Shown: positions 1 through 9,070 of the stretch, in pieces
Layout of the letters: each line of letters starts with the position of its first letter
Numbering within the stretch: position 1 is the first letter of the stretch
Source: Paenibacillus sp. UNC499MF
Lineage (GTDB): Bacteria; Bacillota; Bacilli; Paenibacillales; NBRC-103111
Direction: 5' to 3'
DNA: 64,000 nucleotides
NCBI RefSeq assembly: GCF_900107975.1
Contig: NZ_FNVF01000001.1
Coordinates: 604,323-668,322, forward strand
Program-made: the position numbers and the translations under genes
Notes under the pieces: generated by a model
Told to the model about the DNA's origin: nothing
Database searches by the model: none
The model's input: only the letters and a program-made list of their open reading frames with translations

Positions 1-215
1 ACCCGTCTTCTTCGCAGGTCATTTATCACAAGCTGGGTGAGCAGGTGAGCAAAATGGTCCAGTCCGGTCACCAGCCGGTTATTCTGGCTTCACCGACGAT
101 CCGTATGTATTTGCGCCAGCTTCTGGAGCGTACCATGCAGGACATTCCGGTTTTGTCTTACAGCGAGCTTGAACCGAGTGTAGAAATTCAAAGCATGGGA
201 GTTGTCAACTTGTGA
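1..215 (+). CDS. flhA: Flagellar export apparatus protein FlhA, C-terminal end (partial)
   Basis: Only the last 70 codons are in the window; the gene begins upstream. The readable frame ends in ...LSYSELEPSVEIQSMGVVNL, which is the typical end of FlhA. FlhA is the large membrane component of the flagellar type III export gate, and this part belongs to its cytosolic substrate-docking domain. The stop codon (213-215) overlaps the GTG start of flhF (212-214), so the two genes are translationally coupled, as expected for the fla/che operon. Identification rests on the tail sequence together with flhF and flhG directly downstream. Confidence 0.93.
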   Translation, partial: PSSSQVIYHKLGEQVSKMVQSGHQPVILASPTIRMYLRQLLERTMQDIPVLSYSELEPSVEIQSMGVVNL

Positions 216-2020
216 GAGTGAAACGTTACATTGTCGATTCAATGCCGGACGCTCTTCATAAAATCCGCACCGATCTCGGTAAGGATGCCGTTATTTTAAG
301 CACCAAAGAAGTAAAAACCGGCGGATTCCTGGGACTCTTCGGAAAAAAACGCATCGAAGTGATTGCGGCGCTGGAAGAGGGCCCGAACGGTTCAGGCAAA
401 AGCGGCCCGGAGGGCGGGGCTCAAGCCCGCCCTTCCTCCAAAGCGGCGGCCGCCGCAGCCGTAACGGCCGTTGCCAAAGCACGTCAGGAAGAGGAAGCGG
501 AGAAGGCGGCGGATCCGCCCCGTCCCAATAAAGAGCAGGAACTGAGGCAGAGAGAGTTTGCTGAACTGCTGCTCAGACAATCCGCCTTGCAAAATGAAAC
601 GGTTCCGGCTTACGGATCAGGAGAGAATACCGACCCCGCGGGATCGGGTCTTCTCAAGAAGCAGATCGAGGTGGAGGCAGAGACCGTCACGGGGATATCG
701 GGGGCTTCCGCCCCCGGCCAAATGCCTGGCGGCGCGAACGGAGCGGCAACGGGCCAACGTCCGGCTCCGGCTCAGCCATCCTCGCCTCAGGCTCCCGTAT
801 CCTTCGTCGGCCAGGGCGAACGCCCGGCCGACGCCCGGTCCGCGGCGCCGGCGAATGCGGGGCAGCCCGCAGGAGAGGAAGCGCTGCCCGTAATACCGCA
901 GCGCCCTCCGGCGGCTGCCGCAGCCGCTTACGCGCAGGCCCGGCCGGCTGCCGCAGACCAGCGGCAGAGCGCGCCGGCCCCGGCGGCGCCGCGGAGCCTG
1001 CCGCAGGCGGAGGCCGCGCCGTCCGCCGAAGCGCCGCAGACCGGCGGCTTCGCCGACGAGCAGGCCGAGGCGCTGCGCGCCGCACTGGCCGCCTCCCGCG
1101 CGGAGGCGGCTGCAGAAGCGGCCGCTGCGCAGAGCGCGGCCCGCGAGGACCTGATGCTGGCGGAGCTCCAGCATCTCAAGACCATGATGGCCGGCCTTGC
1201 CCGGCCATCCGCACAGCCCCAGCTGCCCCCCGTATGGGGGCGGCTGGAGGAGCATCTGCTGGCGCAGGAAGTGCAGCCGGACCTAGTCCGGCAGCTGATC
1301 GAAAGCGCCAGAAGAGATCTTGCCGCCTCGGCCGACGAGGCGGATGCGCGGCAGGCGGCGGAAGCGGTTCGCAAGCGGATGCTTGCATTGTTCCCGCCGC
1401 CGCAGGGCAAGCCGATCTCGGCGGACTCCAAGATCGTCCATATCGTCGGGCCGACCGGTGTCGGTAAGACGACGACGATCGCGAAGCTGGCGGCCGATCA
1501 GGTGCTGAAGCAGCGCCGCAAAGTCGGGCTGATCACTTCCGACACCTACCGGATAGCCGCGATCGAACAGCTTCGCACGTACGCGAATATTTTGGACGTT
1601 CCGGTGGAAGTGGTTTTTTCCCCGGCCGATCTGACGAGAGCGCTGCACAATTTGCGGGAGGCCGACGTAATCTTCATGGATACCGCCGGACGCAATTTCC
1701 GCAACGAGATGTACGTGTCCGAGCTTAATACACTGATCAGGCACCAGGGGCCGAGCGAAACGATTCTGGTGCTCAGCCTGACATCAAAATACAGCGATAT
1801 GAAAGCCATTACCGCTAACTTTTCCAAGTTTAAAGTAGATAAAGTCCTTTTTACTAAAATGGACGAAACGTATTCGTACGGCGCCATGCTGAATTTGCTG
1901 GATGAATTTCCGATCCGGCTTTCCTACGTGACGGACGGGCAAAACGTCCCCGATGACATCATGGTCGCGGACGAAAACCGGATTGTCGATGCGGTGCTGG
2001 AGGGTTACTCGTATGAGTGA
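212..2020 (+). CDS. flhF: Flagellar biosynthesis SRP-like GTPase FlhF
   Basis: SRP-family GTPase that helps place flagella at the membrane; its GTPase activity is stimulated by FlhG. The 602-residue product has a short N-terminal B domain (about 1-60, MRVKRYIVDSMPDALHKIRT...), a very long Ala/Pro/Gln-rich linker (about 60-320), then the NG domain. The P-loop GPTGVGKTTT is at 413-422 and the G3 motif DTAGR at 490-494, with TKMDE in G4. Other FlhF proteins I know are near 370-430 residues, so the linker accounts for most of the extra length; its DNA is locally very G+C-rich. The start is GTG overlapping the flhA stop. The end overlaps flhG by 8 nt. Confidence 0.95.
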   Translation: MRVKRYIVDSMPDALHKIRTDLGKDAVILSTKEVKTGGFLGLFGKKRIEVIAALEEGPNGSGKSGPEGGAQARPSSKAAAAAAVTAVAKARQEEEAEKAADPPRPNKEQELRQREFAELLLRQSALQNETVPAYGSGENTDPAGSGLLKKQIEVEAETVTGISGASAPGQMPGGANGAATGQRPAPAQPSSPQAPVSFVGQGERPADARSAAPANAGQPAGEEALPVIPQRPPAAAAAAYAQARPAAADQRQSAPAPAAPRSLPQAEAAPSAEAPQTGGFADEQAEALRAALAASRAEAAAEAAAAQSAAREDLMLAELQHLKTMMAGLARPSAQPQLPPVWGRLEEHLLAQEVQPDLVRQLIESARRDLAASADEADARQAAEAVRKRMLALFPPPQGKPISADSKIVHIVGPTGVGKTTTIAKLAADQVLKQRRKVGLITSDTYRIAAIEQLRTYANILDVPVEVVFSPADLTRALHNLREADVIFMDTAGRNFRNEMYVSELNTLIRHQGPSETILVLSLTSKYSDMKAITANFSKFKVDKVLFTKMDETYSYGAMLNLLDEFPIRLSYVTDGQNVPDDIMVADENRIVDAVLEGYSYE

Positions 2021-2909
2021 CCAAGCCCAGGAACTGCGTAATCTGATTCGTTTGAGGCATGAGAAAGATGCGCCGTCCCCGGGCGGCGCGCTGACCGGCG
2101 GGCCCGAGCGCAAGACGCGCATTATTACCGTTACAAGCGGCAAGGGCGGGGTAGGGAAATCGAATTTCACGTTAAATTTCGGACTCTGCCTGCAGGCCAG
2201 GGGATACAAGACGCTCATATTCGATGCCGACATCGGGTTTGCCAACATTGACGTGCTGATGGGGATTTCCTCTAAAGCCAACCTGCTTCATTTAATAAAA
2301 GGGGAAAAAACGATCGGCGAGCTCGTTCAGACAGGACCTAAAGGGCTGCAGTTTATCGCAGGGGGCTCAGGGCTTTACGATCTGGTGAGGCTGTCGGACT
2401 CCGAAGCGGATTCTTTTACCGAGCAGATCCAGGAACTTGGCGGCATGGCCGACTTTATTCTGTTCGATACGGGAGCCGGACTATCCAAGGAAACCCAGCG
2501 GTTCATTGCCGCCGCCCAGGAAACGCTCGTGGTTACGACGCCGGAGCCCACGTCCATTACGGACGCGTATGCGCTTATTAAAATGGTCCGCAGCGAAGAT
2601 CCCGGCGTAGCCTTCAAGCTCGTGGTGAATCGGGCCGCTCACGGCCGGGAGGCCAGAGAAACGGCCGAGAAGATCGCCATGGTGGCCCGCCGCTTTCTGT
2701 CCGTCGAGCTTCAGACACTGGGATTCGTTGAGGACGATCATCATGTATCGCGGGCCGTTAAGGAGCAGACACCTTTTACGATCGCTTATCCGAATTCTCC
2801 AGCCGCCAAAAGTATGAATGTCCTAGTCGACCAATTTCTGGGCCAGCAGCCCAAAGCGGATTCAACCGGCGGATTTAAAGGTTTCCTCAGCCGGCTGATC
2901 GGCCGCTAA
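2013..2909 (+). CDS. flhG: Flagellum number regulator FlhG (MinD/ParA-like ATPase)
   Basis: MinD-type ATPase (298 residues), also called YlxH, which with FlhF sets flagellar number and pattern. The deviant Walker A SGKGGVGKS sits at about 42-50, followed by DADIGFANIDVLMG and the switch motif FDTGAG. I place the start at ATG 2013, with GGAGG at 1999-2003; an in-frame ATG 60 nt upstream lacks a site and would lie deep in flhF. The first ~20 residues (MSDQAQELRNLIRLRHEK) resemble the short N-terminal DQA-type FlhF-activating helix known in this family. It overlaps flhF by 8 nt, so translation is coupled. Confidence 0.94.
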   Translation: MSDQAQELRNLIRLRHEKDAPSPGGALTGGPERKTRIITVTSGKGGVGKSNFTLNFGLCLQARGYKTLIFDADIGFANIDVLMGISSKANLLHLIKGEKTIGELVQTGPKGLQFIAGGSGLYDLVRLSDSEADSFTEQIQELGGMADFILFDTGAGLSKETQRFIAAAQETLVVTTPEPTSITDAYALIKMVRSEDPGVAFKLVVNRAAHGREARETAEKIAMVARRFLSVELQTLGFVEDDHHVSRAVKEQTPFTIAYPNSPAAKSMNVLVDQFLGQQPKADSTGGFKGFLSRLIGR

Positions 2910-2945
2910 TTTACTCACATCTAGAGCCAATTCAGGAGGGACCCT

Positions 2946-4112
2946 ATGGAGCCGTACCGTATTCTGGTAGTCGACGATTCGGTATTCATGAGGAAGATCA
3001 TTACGGATCTGATCGAAGAAGACCCCAATTTCCGTGTTGTAGCCGTCGCGAAGAACGGTGCGGAAGCCGTAGACAAAACAAAAGAGCTGAAACCGCACGC
3101 GGTTACGATGGATATTGAAATGCCCGAAATGAACGGGCTGGAAGCGCTCGAACGCATTATGGCCGCCACTCCGACGCCCGTCATTATGCTGAGTTCTCTG
3201 ACCATGTCGGGAGCGGCTGAAACGATCCGGGCGCTTGAACTCGGTGCGATCGACTTTATCCGGAAACCGTCGGGTTCGATTTCGCTGGATTTATTTAAGG
3301 TCAAGCAGCTTTTGCATGAAAAGCTAAGAATAGCGGTCAAAACCCGTATGCAGTACCAGCCGCCGATCGAACCGGCGAAACGGCCCGAGCGATTCGTTCA
3401 GCCGCCCGCTCCGTTCGTCAAGCCTTCGCCGGCAGCGGAGGTCCCTCGCAGGCCTGCCGCTTCGCCGCAAGAGGCGGGAAAGCCCGCAGGCGCTGCCGGC
3501 GCCGGCGGCTTGAGAGGCTTTCAGCATCTTGTGGCGATCGGCACGTCGACCGGAGGACCCAGAGCGCTGCAGAAAGTACTGAGCGGCCTGCCGGCGGATT
3601 TTCCGGCTCCGGTTCTTATCGTCCAGCATATGCCTCCGAATTTCACGAAGTCGCTGTCCCAGCGTCTGAACGACCAATGTGCCGTTCGGGTAGTGGAAGC
3701 GGAGGAAGCCCAGCTGCTCGAAGCCGGCACGGCTTATGTCGCTCCCGGCGGGCTGCATATGACCGTTGTCAGGGGCGACGACAAGAAGTACCGGATTTCT
3801 TTGAGCAAGAGCGAGCCGGTATCCGGACACCGTCCTTCCGTGGACAAGCTTTTTCAATCCCTGCTTCTTTTAAAGGAGCTGACCCGGCACGCCGTTATTA
3901 TGACAGGGATGGGCAGTGACGGAGCGAGAACGATCGGTGAACTAAGAAAGGACGGAGCGGCGACCACGATTGCCGAGTCCGAAGAGACTTGCGTCGTATA
4001 CGGTATGCCGCGAGTCGCGGTGGAGAACGGAGCCGCCATGTTTGTCCTTCCTCTGGGAGATATCGCTCCGAAGCTCGTCGAACGGGTGACGGATAAAAAC
4101 GGCAGCCGCTAA
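2946..4112 (+). CDS. cheB: Chemotaxis protein-glutamate methylesterase/deamidase CheB
   Basis: Response-regulator esterase that removes methyl groups from chemoreceptor glutamates (and deamidates glutamines) to allow adaptation. The receiver domain occupies about 1-120, with acidic pocket D10/D11 and phospho-acceptor D56 (TMDIEMP). A Pro/Ala-rich linker follows (about 125-190). The esterase domain carries the catalytic Ser in GTSTGG (S201), H228 in VQHMP and D325 in MGSDGA, so the triad is intact. Start ATG 2946 has AGGAGGG at 2934. At 388 residues it is a little longer than usual because of the linker. It follows flhG by 36 nt in the fla/che operon. Confidence 0.96.
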   Translation: MEPYRILVVDDSVFMRKIITDLIEEDPNFRVVAVAKNGAEAVDKTKELKPHAVTMDIEMPEMNGLEALERIMAATPTPVIMLSSLTMSGAAETIRALELGAIDFIRKPSGSISLDLFKVKQLLHEKLRIAVKTRMQYQPPIEPAKRPERFVQPPAPFVKPSPAAEVPRRPAASPQEAGKPAGAAGAGGLRGFQHLVAIGTSTGGPRALQKVLSGLPADFPAPVLIVQHMPPNFTKSLSQRLNDQCAVRVVEAEEAQLLEAGTAYVAPGGLHMTVVRGDDKKYRISLSKSEPVSGHRPSVDKLFQSLLLLKELTRHAVIMTGMGSDGARTIGELRKDGAATTIAESEETCVVYGMPRVAVENGAAMFVLPLGDIAPKLVERVTDKNGSR

Positions 4113-4148
4113 AGAAAGTACTCGTTAAATTGACGGAGGTGCAGTTCT

Positions 4149-6224
4149 GTGGAGTTGAACCAATATTTATCGATGTTCATCGACGAATCGAAAGAACATC
4201 TGCAGGCTCTTAATGACAACATGCTCAGCCTGGAAAACAGTCCCGACAACATAGATATCGTTCATAATATTTTCCGCTCGGCACACACACTTAAAGGCAT
4301 GTCCGCGACGATGGGCTTCGAAGACCTGGCGTCGCTGACTCACGAAATGGAAAACGTGCTGGACCTGGTACGGAATCTGAAGCTGAAAATGGACCCGTTC
4401 ATTTTCGATAGCCTTTTCCAAAGTTTGGACGCTCTTGAATCGATGGTTGAAGATATCGTTCAGGGCGGTACGGGTAAAGCCGATGTTACGGCGATTGTCG
4501 CGGCATTGAAATCCATAGTGAGCGGGGACTATCTCAAAACCGCTCCTTCCGCAGGGGGAAGCGCCGGTGCGCAGGGCCAGGAAGAGAGCGTTACCGCTTT
4601 GGACCAGTTCCAGCTCTCGGTGCTCCAGCAATCGATTGACGCCAGCATGCAGGTGTTTTACATCGAGGTTACCGTCCGGGAAGATTGCGTTCTGAAAGCG
4701 GCCCGCGCCTACATGGTGTTCGAGATTCTGGAGCGTTCCGGCGAAGTTATCAAAGCGACGCCTTCCGTTCAGGAAATCGAGCAGGAGAAATTCGACCGTA
4801 CTTTCTCCGTGTATTACATAGCCAACGTCGGGAAAGCCGATCTGGAGAAAGAAATTTCGAATGTCTCCGAAATCGAGCATGTCCAGATCATCGTACTCGA
4901 CCGCGAAACGCTGGACGAGATGACGGGCAGCGGAGCCGCGCAAGCGGAGGTCAAGGCCGGTGAAGCCCAGGCGGCCGCGGCGGCCGCACCCGCTCCAGCA
5001 GCGAGACCGGCGGCGGCCAAGGAAGCAGGCGGAGCGGCCAAACCGGCAGCGGCCGGGGGCGGCGCACCCGTAGGAACCCGTACGATCCGGGTAGATATCG
5101 AGCGCCTGGATTCCCTCATGAACCTGTTCAGCGAACTGCTGATCGACAGGGTCCGTCTGGAGCAGCTGGCAGGCGAAATCAAGCGCAATGAGCTGACGGA
5201 GACGGTCGAGCATATGGCACGCGTCAGCGGCGACTTGCAGAATATCGTTCTCAAGCTGCGGATGGTACCGGTCGACACGGTCTTTAACCGGTTCCCGCGT
5301 ATGATCCGGGATATCGCCAAGTCGCTGGACAAAAAAGTCGATCTCGTCATAACCGGCGCGGAAACCGAACTGGACCGCACCGTCATCGACGAAATCGGCG
5401 ATCCGCTCGTGCATTTGCTGCGCAACGCGGTTGACCACGGGCTTGAAACGGTGACCCAGCGTGTGCAGAAAGGCAAAAGCGAGAGCGGTACCGTCCATCT
5501 CCGCGCTTATCACAGCGGCAACAACGTCTTCATCGAGATCGAAGATAACGGGAACGGCATCAACCGCGAAAAAGTGCTTGCGACGGCGGTCAAGAAAGGC
5601 ATTGTCGCTCCGGAAATGGCGGACAAAATGAGCAATTCCGATATCGATCAGCTGCTCTTCGCATCCGGTTTCAGCACCGCGGACGTAATCTCGGATATTT
5701 CGGGCCGCGGCGTAGGCTTGGACGTGGTAAAGACGAAAATCCACTCGCTCGGCGGACATATTCATGTGGAATCCAATCCGGGCAGCGGTTCGATTTTCTC
5801 CATCAAGCTTCCGCTTACGCTCTCGATTATTTCGGCCATGCTGGTCAAAATCGGCAGCGAGAAATATGCGATCCCGCTTTCATCGATCGTGGAGACGGCT
5901 CTTATCCAGCAGACGCAGATCCGCTCGGTGCAGGGAAACCGCATGATCGATTTCAGAGGCAGCATGATTCCGCTCGTTTCGCTCAGCTCCGTTCTCGACA
6001 TTCCCGACTTCAGCGAGGCCGATGAAACGGAAACAGAGGTCGTGGTCGTGCGCAAAGGTGAGAAAATGGCCGCGCTTATGGTGGAAGAATTTATCGGCCA
6101 ACAGGAGATCGTCCTGAAAACATTGGGTAAATATTTTACAAAGCTGTTCGCGATTTCGGGAGCGACCATCCTCGGCGACGGTCAGGTCGCCTTGATTCTC
6201 GATACGAATGAACTCATTAAATAA
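4149..6224 (+). CDS. cheA: Chemotaxis histidine kinase CheA
   Basis: Soluble histidine kinase that reads receptor state and phosphorylates CheY and CheB. Domains in the 691 residues: HPt/P1 (about 1-105, phosphorylated H46 in FRSAHTLKG), CheY-binding P2 (about 150-255), an Ala-rich linker (about 260-300), P3 dimerisation helices, P4 kinase core with N box HLLRNAVDHGLE and nucleotide motifs DNGNG and GRGVGLDVVK, and a CheW-like P5 at the C-terminus. The start is GTG with GGAGGTG at 4135. It is flanked by cheB and cheW, so kinase, coupling protein and adaptation enzymes are co-transcribed. Confidence 0.97.
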   Translation: MELNQYLSMFIDESKEHLQALNDNMLSLENSPDNIDIVHNIFRSAHTLKGMSATMGFEDLASLTHEMENVLDLVRNLKLKMDPFIFDSLFQSLDALESMVEDIVQGGTGKADVTAIVAALKSIVSGDYLKTAPSAGGSAGAQGQEESVTALDQFQLSVLQQSIDASMQVFYIEVTVREDCVLKAARAYMVFEILERSGEVIKATPSVQEIEQEKFDRTFSVYYIANVGKADLEKEISNVSEIEHVQIIVLDRETLDEMTGSGAAQAEVKAGEAQAAAAAAPAPAARPAAAKEAGGAAKPAAAGGGAPVGTRTIRVDIERLDSLMNLFSELLIDRVRLEQLAGEIKRNELTETVEHMARVSGDLQNIVLKLRMVPVDTVFNRFPRMIRDIAKSLDKKVDLVITGAETELDRTVIDEIGDPLVHLLRNAVDHGLETVTQRVQKGKSESGTVHLRAYHSGNNVFIEIEDNGNGINREKVLATAVKKGIVAPEMADKMSNSDIDQLLFASGFSTADVISDISGRGVGLDVVKTKIHSLGGHIHVESNPGSGSIFSIKLPLTLSIISAMLVKIGSEKYAIPLSSIVETALIQQTQIRSVQGNRMIDFRGSMIPLVSLSSVLDIPDFSEADETETEVVVVRKGEKMAALMVEEFIGQQEIVLKTLGKYFTKLFAISGATILGDGQVALILDTNELIK

Positions 6225-6247
6225 ATCAGGCAGAGGAGGCCGTTCAA

Positions 6248-6709
6248 ATGGCTGAAGATAAAAAAATTATCGTATTTGCACTGGCACATGAGGAATACGG
6301 AGTAGAAGTGGATAAGGTCAAAACGATCGAACGGATGCTGCCGATGACCCGCGTTCCGAAAACGCCCGCTTTCGTCAAAGGTGTCATTAACCTCAGAGGA
6401 GTGGTTGTGCCGGTTATCGACCTTCGTTCCCGTTTTGGACTCCCGGAAACATCGTACTCCGACAATACGCGTGTCATCATCGTGGTCGTGAACGACCTTG
6501 AAGTCGGACTTATCGTCGATTCCGCTAACGACGTTATTGACCTGAACGAAGACAACATCGAGAATCCTCCCGAAGTTGTCGGCGGCATCAAGGCGAAATA
6601 TCTTCACGGCATTGCCAAAATCGGAGAAGACCGCCTCCTGGTCCTCATGAACCTGGAGCAGGTTTTGAACAGGGACGAAATCATCCAGCTGGAAAAGATC
6701 GAGGCCTAA
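6248..6709 (+). CDS. cheW: Chemotaxis coupling protein CheW
   Basis: A 153-residue single CheW domain that links CheA to chemoreceptor tips. Family features are visible: FALAHEEYGVEVDKVKTIE at the start, the RVPKTPAFVKGVINLRG segment and VVPVIDLRSRFGLP. There is no receiver domain, so it is CheW and not CheV. Start ATG 6248 follows AGAGGAGG at 6232-6239. It ends only 4 nt before the GTG of cheC. Confidence 0.96.
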   Translation: MAEDKKIIVFALAHEEYGVEVDKVKTIERMLPMTRVPKTPAFVKGVINLRGVVVPVIDLRSRFGLPETSYSDNTRVIIVVVNDLEVGLIVDSANDVIDLNEDNIENPPEVVGGIKAKYLHGIAKIGEDRLLVLMNLEQVLNRDEIIQLEKIEA

Positions 6710-6713
6710 GCAA

Positions 6714-7352
6714 GTGGACACGTTCAGGCAGTTGGCGGATTATCAATTGGATGTGCTCAAGGAAATCGGCAACATCGGTGCCGGTCATGCGGCCACTGCT
6801 CTGTCCACCCTGCTGGACAAGCCCGTGGATATGCTCGTTCCGAAAGTTATGGTTCTTCCTTTCGAGGAAATTCCGGAAATCGTTGGCGGAGCGGAAGAGG
6901 TCGTACTCGCTATTTTTCTGCGGGTAGTCGGAGATGCTCCGGGCAATATGTTTTTTATTCTGAATCTCGAATCCGCCAAACGGATGCTGTTTTCCCTGAT
7001 CGGGATGGAGCTTTCCGACAGCGGCGAGTATACGGAACTGGAAATTTCGGCATTAAACGAAATCGGCAACATCTTGGCGGGCTCGTATTTGTCCTCGCTG
7101 GCCGATTTTACACGGCTTTCTATGTCCCCGACCGTACCTTCCCTGGCCATTGATATGGCGGGTGCCATTTTAAGCTACGGATTGCTGCAGTTCGGGGAGA
7201 TGGGGGATCAGGCACTGCTGATCGACACGAAGTTTCTGGAAGGAAACGAAGAAGTGCAAGGCAACTTCTTTCTTATTCCGGACCCCGAATCGTTCGGGAA
7301 ATTATTTGCGGCACTAGGGGTAGAGGCACATGAATCAACAGACGATCATTAA
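6714..7352 (+). CDS. cheC: CheY-P phosphatase CheC
   Basis: CheC dephosphorylates CheY-P and binds the deamidase CheD, giving the third adaptation system of Bacillus-type chemotaxis. The 212-residue product has two E-x-x-N active-site helices, EIGN at about 17-20 and again at about 116-119, and both key Glu/Asn pairs are present, so both catalytic centres look intact. The start is GTG, four bases after the cheW stop, with only a weak Shine-Dalgarno site inside the cheW end (GAGG at 6701), which suggests translational coupling. It overlaps cheD by 23 nt. Confidence 0.95.
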   Translation: MDTFRQLADYQLDVLKEIGNIGAGHAATALSTLLDKPVDMLVPKVMVLPFEEIPEIVGGAEEVVLAIFLRVVGDAPGNMFFILNLESAKRMLFSLIGMELSDSGEYTELEISALNEIGNILAGSYLSSLADFTRLSMSPTVPSLAIDMAGAILSYGLLQFGEMGDQALLIDTKFLEGNEEVQGNFFLIPDPESFGKLFAALGVEAHESTDDH

Positions 7353-7824
7353 AGTCGGTATGGCGGATCTTAATGTCGGTATGCCGGGAGGCGTGCTTAA
7401 AACGACGGGACTCGGTTCCTGCGTCGGGCTTACCTTGTTCGATGGCTTTGCTAAAGTCGGCGGAATGGCGCACGTCATGCTGCCGACATCCGAAATCGCC
7501 CGGGAAGGCACCGTCAACATTGCGAAATATGCGGATACCGCCATTCCCGAATTGATCGACCGGATGACACGTCTTGGTGCCTCAATCAATCGGATGGAAG
7601 CGAAACTGGCAGGAGGAGCTCAAATGTTCGCTTTTGCCGGAGGGGGCGATACGATGCGAATTGGACCTCGTAATGTAGAGGCTTGCAAAGATATGCTGAT
7701 CAGATACAAGATTCGAGTCAAGGGTGAAGATACGGGCCAGAACTACGGAAGAACGATCGAACTTAATTGCGATACGGGCGTGCTGACGATTCGAAGCGTC
7801 CAGCACGGTCTAAAGGATTTATAG
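7330..7824 (+). CDS. cheD: Chemoreceptor glutamine deamidase CheD
   Basis: Deamidates selected receptor glutamines and is sequestered by CheC/CheY-P. The 164-residue sequence shows the family GLGSCVG motif with catalytic C31 and the conserved His H48 (GGMAHVMLP), followed by GGAQMF and the NVEACKDML region. The start overlaps the last 23 nt of cheC. Together with cheC it marks the Bacillus type of adaptation circuit rather than the enteric CheR/CheB/CheZ type. Confidence 0.95.
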   Translation: MNQQTIIKVGMADLNVGMPGGVLKTTGLGSCVGLTLFDGFAKVGGMAHVMLPTSEIAREGTVNIAKYADTAIPELIDRMTRLGASINRMEAKLAGGAQMFAFAGGGDTMRIGPRNVEACKDMLIRYKIRVKGEDTGQNYGRTIELNCDTGVLTIRSVQHGLKDL

Positions 7825-7826
7825 AG

Positions 7827-8243
7827 ATGGCGGGAACGATTCGCTGGAATTTTATAGTCGGTGCCGTCTCTTTCGTCCTCACGTTTCTCCTGTCGTTAGG
7901 CAGCAACGTCTGGTTGACCACGCTGCTGCGGAGCCTGTACAGTTTTGCCATTTTGTTTATAGTCACATTCGGTTTTCGCTTTATTATGGGCCTGCTCCTT
8001 TCCGCGGGCGGATCCGCCATAAATGAAACGGCAGCGGCCCCAGTAGAAGGGTCCGCTCCGAACAAGAATCTCGGCCAGCATCTCGATCTGACCACTCCCG
8101 ACGAAACCGTGCAGGAAGCGGCTGACGGAGCGGACAGGGAGGAAGCGGAATTCGCGCCGCTGCTGCCTACCAAGCTGGTTACCCGGAAGCAGCCTGACAC
8201 CGAGCAATCGGTCAGAGCCCTTCGTCAAATGTCTGAAGAATAA
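7827..8243 (+). CDS. Unknown two-helix membrane protein between cheD and sigD
   Basis: I do not recognise this 138-residue protein. It starts at ATG 7827 with AAAGGA at 7812-7817; an upstream in-frame ATG would lie inside cheD and lacks a site. Two hydrophobic stretches follow a short positive N-terminus: about 9-28 (FIVGAVSFVLTFLLSLG) and 33-57 (LLRSLYSFAILFIVTFGFRF). The rest is a polar, acidic tail rich in Ala and Glu. Spacing to cheD (2 nt) and sigD (15 nt) makes it part of the fla/che operon. In the B. subtilis order I know, cheD is followed directly by sigD, so this looks like a lineage-specific insertion; a role in motility is only inferred from position. Confidence 0.75.
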   Translation: MAGTIRWNFIVGAVSFVLTFLLSLGSNVWLTTLLRSLYSFAILFIVTFGFRFIMGLLLSAGGSAINETAAAPVEGSAPNKNLGQHLDLTTPDETVQEAADGADREEAEFAPLLPTKLVTRKQPDTEQSVRALRQMSEE

Positions 8244-8258
8244 GGACGGTGTACAGCC

Positions 8259-9041
8259 ATGATTGATAAAAAACCTAATCTGGCGCATTTCGATACGTGG
8301 AGACAGTGGAAGCAGGGCGGTTCCAGAGAAGCCAAGCAGACGCTGATTGAAACGTACCTGCCTCTTGTCGAATACGTATCGGGCCGTTTGGCGATTGGTC
8401 TCCCCAAGAACGTTTCCAAGGAAGATCTCGGAAGCTTCGGAATTATGGGCCTGATCGACGCCGTCGAGAAGTTTGACTACGAACGCGGTCTGCAGTTCGA
8501 AACTTACGCGTCCTGGCGTATACGCGGAGCCATTATCGACGGCCTCAGACAAGGGGATTGGGTTCCCCGTTCCGTGCGCGAGAAAGCCAAGAAGATCGAG
8601 GAAGCGTATCAGAAGCTGGAGCAGAAGTACCTTCGGACCGTAACGGATGAAGAGATCAGCGATTACCTCCAGGTTACGGAGGACGAGTTTCAGCATATGC
8701 TTCAGGAAATCGCCGTGACGTCCATATGTTCCATCGACGAACCGATTCGTGAAGAAGAATCCGAAACCCGGCTTTCGCTTCTGGTGGACGAGCGCGCTAA
8801 AAATCCGGAATTTACGGTAAACGAATTTTACCTCAAAGAAACTCTTGCACGGGCGATAGAAAAATTGACGGAGAAAGAGCGGATCGTCGTCTCCCTGTTT
8901 TATTTCGAAGAACTTTCCCTGAGCGAGATTGCGGAAGTGATGAGTTTGTCGCCTTCCCGTATTTCTCAGCTTCACTCCAAAGCCATGCTGCGCTTAAGAG
9001 GCGTTTTGAGTCGATATAAAGTTCAGTTGTTTGAAAAATAG
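8259..9041 (+). CDS. sigD: RNA polymerase sigma factor for flagellar/motility genes (SigD/FliA)
   Basis: Sigma-28 family factor of 260 residues directing late flagellar, chemotaxis and autolysin genes. Region 2 is seen as GSFGIMGLIDAVEKFDYERG then FETYASWRIRGAIIDGLRQ; region 3 includes DWVPRSVREKAKK; region 4 has the helix-turn-helix EELSLSEIAEVMSLSPSRISQ. The start ATG 8259 follows AAGGACGG at about 8243-8250. It lies in the same transcript as the che genes, so, as in B. subtilis, its level probably depends on read-through of this long operon. Confidence 0.95.
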   Translation: MIDKKPNLAHFDTWRQWKQGGSREAKQTLIETYLPLVEYVSGRLAIGLPKNVSKEDLGSFGIMGLIDAVEKFDYERGLQFETYASWRIRGAIIDGLRQGDWVPRSVREKAKKIEEAYQKLEQKYLRTVTDEEISDYLQVTEDEFQHMLQEIAVTSICSIDEPIREEESETRLSLLVDERAKNPEFTVNEFYLKETLARAIEKLTEKERIVVSLFYFEELSLSEIAEVMSLSPSRISQLHSKAMLRLRGVLSRYKVQLFEK

Positions 9042-9070
9042 AAGCTGCCGGGAAAGGTTGACGATACAGG

